Positions 28,306 to 35,338 of a DNA stretch of 35,338 bases are shown piece after piece; the stretch's first letter is position 1, and every line of letters starts with the position of its first letter. The stretch spans positions 1 to 35,338 of the forward strand of contig SZWC01023562.1 in the NCBI GenBank assembly GCA_023375785.1, in the 5' to 3' direction. The translations under genes and the position numbers were made by a program. The notes under the pieces were generated by a model that ran no database searches, was not told the origin of the DNA, and saw only the letters and a program-made list of their open reading frames with translations. This DNA comes from Penium margaritaceum. Taxonomy: Eukaryota > Streptophyta > Zygnematophyceae > Desmidiales > Peniaceae.

Positions 28306-29257
28306 CATGCGATGTGTCACCCGGAAGCGGCAAGACGAAGGATGGACTCAATATTCCCCCATGCGACATGAGAGACATAGACGAGCTGAAGATAACAAGG
28401 TCGGGACAAAATGGCTCCTCAAAGAAGAGGACATCTTGGGACTCGACGATGCAGTCTCGCGAGGGATCCAAAAAGTACCAGGCCTCCCACTAACGTGAGA
28501 CACCAAGGAAGCTGCAGGGACGTCCGCGGAGGGCGAGCTTGTGGCCTTGCAATAGAACAAGCAACCACACGATAGCCATGCAGCCCCAGACACGACCAGG
28601 CCGAGGTCGTCTTGATGGTCACACCACTGCTGGTACAACGTAAACGAGGAGTGAAGGGGTCCGTAGGGAATACGGTTCTTGACCCATGTCGTGTTGGCCA
28701 TGACCTGGAAGTAGAAACCATCGGAGAGCCTGGATTCGACTCGTATGGTACGCACGATGACAACCATGGTGCGATTCCACCGCTCGAAGATGCCAATCTG
28801 GGCGGGGGAGTAAGGTGCCGATGTTTCATGAAGGGTCCCACGTGAGGCGAGAAAGGTCATGGTCTTGTCCAGGAATTCACCGCCACGATTCAGAGTGAAA
28901 GTGGTGAAAGGGGCAAACACACTCGCATTCTATATCGACGAGCGTAAACTATATAGTGGGAGCAACATTGCTCTTCTGACAAAGGAAAAAAACCTAGCTT
29001 TTGCTGGAGAAGTCGTCGTTGAGGGTGAGGACATAGCATCCGTGCACCGCGATAAGCTCCGTGGGAAGAGGGTCCATGACATCCGACTGGACTAGGTCTA
29101 GAGGGGCAGATGCGCGGGAGGCGAATAGGCGGTAAGTCCAGCGATTCATCTTCCCATGTGCGCAATCAATGCACTCAGTGGGACATGGTACGCGGAAGGA
29201 GGCGGGGTCAAGGCCCATGGCCGGCTGGGTGTGGAGCATGCTATCGATGGCGGCCAA
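28306..29257 (-). pseudogene. Element C GAG-pre-integrase and integrase, frameshifted
   Basis: Minus strand, in three frames. 28994-29257: AAIDSMLHTQPAMG, CIDCAHGKMNR (zinc Cys pair), LDLVQSDVMDPLP (first Asp), GCYVLTLNDDFS. A TAG and a frameshift follow. 28348-28920: LNRGGEFLD where the second Asp is Asn, SAPYSPAQIGIFERWNRT with the Glu kept, then WVKNRIPYGPL. A further shift leads to the C-terminal word DPSRDCIVESQDVLFFEEPF (28400-28470), the copia pattern before the linker. Different enough from A and B integrases to be another copia lineage; base composition is more GC-rich. Confidence 0.82.
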
Positions 29258-29945
29258 GTGGAAGTGGCACAGGCGACGGTGGAGAAGGTAGATGTACTAC
29301 AGAGAGAGTGTGCTGATGACAAACATATGGCCAGTGTCAGCTGACGGGGAGGAGAGACAAGGAGCATGCCCTAGGTTGCCACAAGTAGTGTCATACAGGA
29401 CAACACGACCACACGAACGCAACATAGTGCCAATACCAAGGGAGTCAGGCGAGCAAGACGTCCATACTCATGCGGTTGAGGGCAGTGACGGACAAGAGGG
29501 TGAGCTCTAGACGAAGAACAAAGAGGACATCAGTCATATAGACGTCCCCAGCAAGACCACAAAAACAAACTACCCCAACGCCGCAGACAGGTAACACCTA
29601 GCTAGAGTCCGTCCGAAAACTGGATACATCAGGAATGGGACCAAGGACAATGAAGGCCTCTCGCGAGGCTCTCATGTGATGCGTGGCCCCGTAGTCGATG
29701 ATCCAAGTCTCCGAAGGTCCTAGAATGGTGTTGCTAGGGTCCTTCACCAACACATGACAGTGAGCAAGCAACGCCAACACAGTTGACGCAAGCGCAAACC
29801 AAGACTGCCAGTCATCCAGCCATGTGATGTCATCACAAAAAGGAGCAAGATGGGAAGGCATGGGAGATGGGGGGATGAACGAGGATGCAGGGCATGACCG
29901 CAACTTAGTCTCTGTCATACACGATAGGATGGGCAAGGATGCCAT
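29258..29945 (-). pseudogene. Element C protease region
   Basis: Minus strand. 29598-29945 is open for 115 codons and contains SETWIIDYGATHHMRASRE, the copia protease signature DSGATxHM with Ser replaced by Tyr. The next part (29258-29597) reads, with stops, DSLGIGTMLRSCGRVVLYD and then YIYLLHRRLCHFHLAAID, which starts the GAG-pre-integrase zinc domain; an amber codon stands just before YIYLLH. Confidence 0.75.
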
Positions 29946-30366
29946 GACGTAAATAGCACTTGAGGAGGAGGACGAGGCAGTCCAAGCTAAATTGTGATGA
30001 ACTACTCCAACGTGTGCTCACGAGTGGAAGGTCTAAGGTAGTAGACTGACTAAGGTGTGACAGCACCTGAGCCTAAGAAAGAGGAGGGATGTGCTGATGA
30101 AAGAGGAGGGATGTGCTGATGACAGAGGTGGGGGCATCGATATCTACGGATGGTACTCTTGTGAGGCTGATGACAGCAAGGAAGGTGTGACCGTTGAATG
30201 GATGGAGGTATCAGGCAGGGTAGATGCATCAGAGGCAGCGACAGCTATGCTAGCGGTGTGAAGTGGCGCCCACTCTAGCAACGCATGGTGGTGATGACGC
30301 ACGCCTCGGCCATCGGAAGTAGGTACGTATACCAGTCGTATCCTTGCTTGCCATTGCTATGGTAGA
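29946..30366 (-). other. Element C, gag-protease interval without clear domain
   Basis: No open frame of note on either strand. A short duplication, GAAAGAGGAGGGATGTGCTGAT, occurs twice in tandem near 30079-30119 (first 20 bases GAAAGAGGAGGGATGTGCTG). By position it should hold the nucleocapsid and the gag-protease border, but I see no CCHC knuckle. Confidence 0.5.
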
Positions 30367-31545
30367 TCAAGCTGCCCCCACGGGACCCAATCGGTTACTA
30401 TAGCAGGCCCTTGGCCTTTTTGCGTCTGCACTTTTTTTTCTGTGACAACAAGGAGGTGGAGGATGCACCTGCTGCACCGACAACAACGGCCATTGAGGTA
30501 ATGGCAGGAGAGTCAAGGGCCTCCGTGCGCTCGATGCGGGACTCCCAACAAGCTTCCTCAATCAGGAGGAATAGTGCGTATGCCTGGGACATGAAGGTGC
30601 CTTGGGCTGCCATTACGGCGAGGACATCCTGGGTGTAGTGAACAAAGACATCAGCAAACACGTCAGTTCTGTCGTGCTTGATGGTTATGAGCATGGCTAG
30701 AAGGGATGGTGGGAGAAAGCAACAGAGAAATTCAAACTCATAGAAATCATAGTGTATAAAATCCTCATCTGAAAACATGAGCCCGCACTTGTGATCCGGT
30801 CTTGCACTTGAGTGCTCTCTACTTACATCACTCATGGATGGTGAAAACCCATACCACGACCCTGTCTATTACCACGGCATTGTCTATGGAGGAGCATGTC
30901 CTCCACCCCCTACCAGTAGGAGGTGGCCGTCTCGATCGCCCCCATGTGTATGTAGTTGAACTCCCTCAGCAAGCGGGTGGTCTCGGCCTCGCTGGATAAG
31001 CGATGGATGCGCGTGAGGATGTGCCACACTACTGCGAGGTTGGGAAGGCAGCAAGTGGTGATTTTACAGAGGAAGGGCTTGATGGCTAGGCGTGCAGCCG
31101 GAGGCGCGTCAGAGACAAGGGTGCATACGGCACAATCAGCATCATGCAGCTGGTCGACATGGGAGAAATTGTACGAGGGGGTGTAGTAGGGCCACAAACA
31201 CTCGCTCTGTGCCTAGATGTAGAAACTAAGCTCCCAATTCCAGAACTGCTCTCCAGCTCGGAGAGACGAGGGCTGGGTCTCAAAGTCCTTTTGCCTAAGG
31301 CCGGCACCCAAATTGGGGCCAGCGGGGCCAAGGACTCATGTCACTGTGCGCCATTGGCAGTGGGTCTTTTGTTCCGCCAAGTAATTTGTAGCCACACAAA
31401 CAGCGGAACTGGCATGCCCAAGAGGAAAAAATGATGATAAGGTGATTGCGTGGATCTATTGCATCGGTGGTTGTAGTGTTACAAGTTTTTACATTAGTGT
31501 AGCAAGCTGCAGGCGAATAGCGGCCAAGGGACCTGGCGAGCCGGC
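30367..31545 (-). pseudogene. Element C gag, broken
   Basis: Minus strand. From the Gln-rich N-terminus the frame reads GSPGPLAAIRLQLATLM, then two stops (TAA, TAG), VATNYLAEQ, VLGPAGPNLGAGLRQKDFE, AGEQFWNWELSFYI-stop-AQSECLWPYYTPSYN, HVDQLHDADCAVCTLVSDAP. After a frameshift near 30840 the C-terminal half is open for 145 codons (30398-30835) with EFEFLCCFLPPSLLAMLITI, QDVLAVMAAQGTFMSQAYAL and a basic end KKKCRRKKAKG. The same protein, in +, starts at the right edge of the window (element D). No ATG start can be fixed because the Gln tract continues upstream. Confidence 0.8.
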
Positions 31546-32690
31546 GAAAATGTTTGCGGGTTGCTGTTGCTGCTATTGCTATTGCTGATACTACTGTTGT
31601 GGTTGCGGTTGTTGCTGATGCTGCGGCTCGTCTTGTTGTTGATGTTGCGCCTACTACTGCTCTTGCGCCTACTATTACTACTCTTATGAGTGTTGTAACT
31701 GTTTTTGTTGCTCCTCCTATTGCTCCTGCTCTTACTACTCCTATTGTGCGTACTACTACTACAAGGGATCCTATTGATGCTACTACTAGTGTCATTGTTA
31801 CTGTAGTTGTAGCTAAAGCATGAGCTGCTATTGCTGTAGTGGCAAGTGCTACAAGAATGAGTCCTACGTTAACTGGTGTTGTTGTTGTGGCTATTACGGC
31901 TACGTTAGTAGTGGTGGCTGCTGCTGTTACAATAGCTCCTGCAGTTTGTGTTGTTGCTCTTGTAGCTCTTGCACTTGTTATAGAAATGGTAGACAACTCG
32001 GTCCTTTGACAGAGGAGGACCACTTCTTGCCAAGGCTTTCAGTCATAATGGATGAAGTTGTGTTTGTTTATTTTATTGAGTGATGTGAGCACTGGTTGGC
32101 TCTATTGACGTTAGTAGCAAGTTGCTACTGACACAACAGCAGCCGTGTTGTTGTTGCTGTTGGCGCTACTACTTTTGCCGCTATTGTTGCTACCGCAGGT
32201 GATACACTGAGCTCACTAGTGTTACCGTTCTTTTTTTGGCTTCCATGCCACTACTCTCATTGTGGGTGTTGCTACTCCGCCACCGCTACTGCTGCTACTG
32301 CTACCATTACTACAACAACTGATGCTAAGGCTGCCACTATTATGGGTGCGAGCAGCCGCTGCGCTGTTGCTAAGGTTGCAACTGGAATGGCAGCTCGGGC
32401 TGCTGCCACGGCCGTCGTTGTTACAAATGTTGGGGCTGTGGTTGTTGCAATTGCACGTGGCTGCTACACTACTGTTGTTTTTGCAGTGGCTATGTTGCAG
32501 TGGCCGCTATGGCTGCTACCCTAGCGGTCGCGGCTGTATTGTTTCAGTTATCATGGCTACGGCTCCACCACAGCTGTTTCGGTAGCTACCACCACGTTGT
32601 AGCTACTAGCGTCGCTGCTATAGTAGCTGGTGTTGGAGCTGCTACTCCTGTGCTACTACTATTGCCGTTGCGATAGTGCTAGATGATGCG
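31546..32690 (-). repeat. CTG/CTA-rich tract upstream of element C gag
   Basis: About 1.1 kb of imperfect trinucleotide repeats, on + GTT/GCT/GCTACTACTG-like. On minus the frame of gag reads mainly CAA, CAG, CAT and TAG: Gln and His with ambers, so at least the part near 31546-31660 belongs to a Gln-rich gag N-terminus. Long open frames on + here (for example 31820-32083, Cys-rich) are products of the repeat. Confidence 0.8.
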
Positions 32691-33041
32691 CTACTACCGC
32701 GATACCAATAGCAGAGGAGAGATAAAGGAGAAGGCAAGGGACTTCCCTTGTTTGTGGTGCCATTGTCGTGTGCGTCGGTGCTGTCGCAACGTCGCCCGTC
32801 AGTTTGCAAACCGCAAGTCCGCCAATGTTATTGTCATTGTAGGGTCAATGTTGCGAAAGAAAACGTTTCCAAAATTTCCCCTCCGTCAAGAGTGTTTTGA
32901 CAACACCACCCAACGGGTGAACTGTGCCTGAAACGTTTTGGCATATATACCCATACACGGGCGTCATTCTAGAACCGTCGTCATAGATTGGGACGTGTAT
33001 GCCTCACTGCCGCTCAGATGTGTTGCTTCTACTCCGCTCTG
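32691..33041 (-). mobile_element. Element C leader, probable
   Basis: Between the trinucleotide tract and the primer site. No coding sequence recognised. A TATATA word is at about 32942-32949, a short open frame of 82 codons on + is unsupported. Confidence 0.5.
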
Positions 33042-33053
33042 GCTGTGATACCA
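33042..33053 (-). other. Primer-binding site of element C
   Basis: On minus TGGTATCACAGC, one mismatch from the initiator tRNA-Met site TGGTATCAGAGC. TG at 33059-33060 may be the edge of the 5' LTR. Confidence 0.7.
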
Positions 33054-33058
33054 AGCTA

Positions 33059-33600
33059 TGAACTAGTCAAGAATAGCTAGTTAGGACTACAGCATGATTT
33101 GAGTAGGCATAGCCCGACTCTAAATGCTTTGCACTGCTGTCCCTTGTAGCCACTCGACGATTTGTGAGAGGAAAGCTACGCGTTGAGGAGTTAGCGCCAA
33201 AAAGGATGACAAAACTGAGAATGAATTATTAGCAACTCACAAAGAGAGTAACTCGGAAACCACTCACAAAACTAGCCCTAGCTCAGCTCTGTACAGCTTG
33301 TTACTCGGGTCACTAATTCATCAAGAAATTCCTGTATTCCTAGTAGATTGACTTTTTTCGGTGAGTCCTGCAAAGCGCCTGAAGACCCCAAACCCAAGCG
33401 TCGTCAGTTTTCACAAAAAACTGGACCATACCAAAATACCAACACTACGAACGTAGTCGTGTGGTCAAAATCATCTTGAAAATAGTAGCAAGGAGTTGCA
33501 GGTGCCTAAACCCGGATAGTGTCTAGACTAGAATGATCCCAATCACAACACTTCCCGAAAAACATAAGCTTGGACACTAAGCATTACATGCCAATGCAAG
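33059..33600 (-). mobile_element. Candidate element C 5' LTR (outer end not found)
   Basis: Begins TGAACTAGTC six bases from the primer site. It lacks coding signals and resembles neither A nor B LTRs. No matching copy exists in the window because the 3' end of C is deleted, so the other border cannot be set; the end given is nominal. Confidence 0.4.
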
Positions 33601-34186
33601 TGTATTCGTGCAGTCAAGTCTGGCATGAAGCCACCACTAGTCAGTGCACCAGTGTTGCAATTGGGGTACTGACTTGACTGCGCACTCAGCTGCCAAGACA
33701 TCCCGGGTGCTTGCATCGGTCGTTTTTTGTTTTTCTACACAAGCTACTACTTTCTTCGTGGACTGGCTCTCGTGCCTGATTCGTACGTTTTGCATTGTCT
33801 ATCCACCAATCGATATCGGAATTGTGCGCGTGACAGTCATAGTGTCCAGCTCAAGATTCTACATCTCTAGGCTGAGACAGTGATGTGTTTCGATACCCGT
33901 GCGCAGGTTTATGACCAAAAGAGTGATTTTGAGCCGGTTTTAGGACAAACTCATACTGCGCGTGCGTCATTTGTCATGTGTCGCGGCAAGTATTTATGTT
34001 GTATCCTCGTCGGTTGTCATTTTGCTTTGCGTGTCTTTTATCTTTGGAAGCACATTTCACACTGTTTGTGTTGCCTAGCCAAACCCTTGCCGTTTCGTAT
34101 CTAACCTCTGTTGACATTGTGAATTGACTGAGCGATGATGCCTAGTCATTAGCAAACGTGCTAGGAAGCTTCCTGGCAATCTCCCT
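33601..34186. other. Unassigned interval
   Basis: AT-richer than its surroundings. Two short open frames on + (33644-33883 and 33880-34104) resemble nothing I know and have no repeat in the window. It may hold the outer part of the C LTR and the 5' LTR of element D, or host sequence between them. No initiator tRNA-Met site in + orientation was found. Confidence 0.4.
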
Positions 34187-34424
34187 TTAGCTGCAGTAGC
34201 AGCCGTAACAGCAGTAGTAGCTGCTACAGCCGCAATAGTAGCAACAGCAAAGCAGCAGCAGCGGTAGCAACAGCAGCAGCAGCAATAATAGCAACAGTAG
34301 CAGCAGCAACAATAGTAGTAACAGTAGTAGTAGTAGCAGCAGCAGCAGCAGCAGTAGCAGCATCAACAGCAGCAGCAGTTGTAGTAACAGCAGCAACAAC
34401 AGCAGCTGCAGCAACTACCGCTGC
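34187..34424 (+). repeat. CAG/TAG/CAA trinucleotide tract upstream of element D gag
   Basis: Imperfect repeat of AGCAGCAGTAGTAGC type. The Leu-only and Ala-rich open frames on the minus strand are its shadows. It mirrors the CTG-rich tract of element C. Confidence 0.85.
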
Positions 34425-34557
34425 TGACGTCAACAGCCCATCGCTAACGTCACTACTGACGTCACTACTGACATCATCGACACACACAGACACACAAAAA
34501 GGCAAAAGGAGGGGAAAGGGAAGGGGAAGAAACTCCATAGCCCGGCTAGTGACGTCA
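34425..34557 (+). promoter_or_regulatory. Cluster of TGACGTCA-like sites
   Basis: TGACGTCA at 34425, 34457 and 34550, with variants TAACGTCA at 34445 and TGACATCA at 34470. The middle three are 12-13 bases apart. TGACG pairs about 12 bases apart form the as-1 type element bound by TGA-class bZIP factors in plants. A purine-only run (about 34505-34533) lies between the last two sites. Function is inferred from the motif only; part could be trinucleotide-repeat drift. Confidence 0.4.
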
Positions 34558-34721
34558 GCCGTTCTGGGCTGACATCCTTGTTAACCTCGGCAAGACGCAA
34601 AGAGAAAAACAAAAAGAAAGCAAAAGGGCACAGCACTGGGGCAACAAATCCGCCATGACAGACAGTCCCAGTGAGGGCTCTTCCTCTGTTGGGAGGACCC
34701 CCAGCCCTCCATTTGTGTAGC

Positions 34722-35338
34722 AGCTCTAGCAGCTGCAACAGCAGCAGTAGCAGCATCAGCAGCAGCAGCAGCAGTAGTAACACCAGCAGTAGCAGCAGCA
34801 GCAACAGCAGCCCACCGGCGTTGTCGTCGGAAACCCTGACCCCCTGGCTGCCCTTCAACAACAACTCGCTCCTTTGACGCAGCAGCTTGCAGCATGCAGC
34901 AATTAGCCTCCTAGAATGCCACCAGTACACTACCGCCATTCATTCCTCATGTGCACGCTAGTCCCGTTGTGTCCGTCACCACGCACTACTTAGCGCAGCA
35001 GCACACTCAGCGCCACCGGCCGAGGGTGACCTCCGTCCTCGGCCCCACTCTGGACGCCGGCCGTCGGCAGAAGGACTTTGAGACGCCGTCCCCGCCCCTT
35101 TAGGCCGGCAAACAGTTTCGGGGTTGGGAGCTCACCTTCCGGATCTGGGCGTAGAGCAAGGGCCTGTGGCCATACTACAGCCACCCGTACAACACTACCC
35201 AGGCCGACCAGTTGTATGACGTTGGTCGCACCGTACGTGCCTTCGTGCCAGTCGTCCCTCCAGCTTTTCACTTGGCCCTGGAGCCTTTCCTCGGTGACGT
35301 CACCACTGGCGCCACCCCGGACCCTACTTCCGCGTGGC
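34722..35338 (+). pseudogene. Element D gag N-terminal part, runs off the window
   Basis: Family C gag on +. A CAG tract (34722-34810) codes for Gln with several TAG and one TAA among the CAG codons, then PTGVVVGNPDPLAALQQQLA, a 1-base shift near 34895, and NATSTLPPFIPHVHASPV, VLGPTLDAGRRQKDFETPS, TAG, AGKQFRGWELTFRIWA-stop-SKG, LWPYYSHPYNTTQADQLYD. It aligns along its length with C gag (for example ELSFYI-stop-AQSECLWPYYTPSYN): ambers fall at neighbouring but different codons, Trp in C and Gln in D. Orientation is opposite to C. Confidence 0.83.

Noticed and set aside
27687..28493. 268-codon + open frame with a Gly/Asp/Glu repeat resembling collagen-like proteins
   Set aside because: It is the complement of the 36-bp repeat that forms the element C linker; the element is read on minus, with the integrase C-terminal motif in frame.
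31820..32083. Cys-rich + open frame resembling a metallothionein
   Set aside because: Cys codons come from TGT/TGC phases of the CTG-rich tract; no start context or relative.
33644..34104. Small host genes on +
   Set aside because: Two open frames of 74-79 codons without similarity known to me, splice signals or repeats; length is expected by chance.
34187..34538. Poly-Leu and poly-Ala frames on the minus strand
   Set aside because: Reading phases of the CAG repeat.
34495..34540. G-quadruplex or polypurine tract of an element
   Set aside because: Only three runs of three or more G, and no LTR start follows the purine run.

Overview
The window is a pile of decayed long-terminal-repeat (LTR) retrotransposons of the Ty1/copia superfamily. 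I find no host gene, rRNA, functional tRNA or CRISPR array. The setting is eukaryotic. Copia-type gag, primer-binding sites matching the 3' end of initiator tRNA-Met (TGGTATCAGAGC and near variants) and deep nesting suggest a green-lineage genome (land plant, bryophyte or streptophyte alga). The sequence does not fix the species. A single N at 7517 shows a draft assembly.

Layout. Positions 1-410 are the inner end of an LTR related to family B, lying in + orientation and inserted in the reverse transcriptase of element A1. From 411 to 18780 five minus-strand units of family A (A1-A5) stand head to tail, each reading LTR, primer site, hairpin leader, gag with zinc knuckle, protease-like segment, GAG-pre-integrase, integrase. 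In A2-A6 the pol region stops at the same integrase codon (Gly-His-Leu), directly against the terminus of the LTR on its left. Only A1 continues into the integrase C-terminus and reverse transcriptase. A6 starts at 18781 and is split at 19337/24948 by a whole family-B copia element (19338-24947, minus strand, two LTRs, target duplication CTTCC/CTTCA). A6 resumes at 24948 and is broken off in its leader near 26932.

From 26933 to about 33600 a third copia family, C, runs on the minus strand: reverse-transcriptase remnant, an integrase-to-RT linker made of a 36-bp minisatellite, integrase, protease, gag, a long CTG/CAG tract and a primer site at 33042. At the right edge a gag of the same family (D) runs the other way, on +, from about 34722 to the window end, so C and D are divergent with CTG-rich and CAG-rich tracts facing each other.

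State of the elements. Nearly every reading frame is broken by stops or frameshifts. Stops are most often amber (TAG) and often sit where sister copies have CAG (Gln). Integrase and zinc-knuckle residues are lost differently in each unit, so the array is old and has not been homogenised recently. No element here could move on its own. The most informative points are the common junction of the A array, a leader hairpin with compensatory base pairs, a tRNA-like A/B-box segment inside the B LTRs, a 34-bp perfect palindrome replacing part of A2, and a 456-bp exact duplication around the N that is almost certainly an assembly error. Coordinates of domain borders in decayed stretches are approximate.
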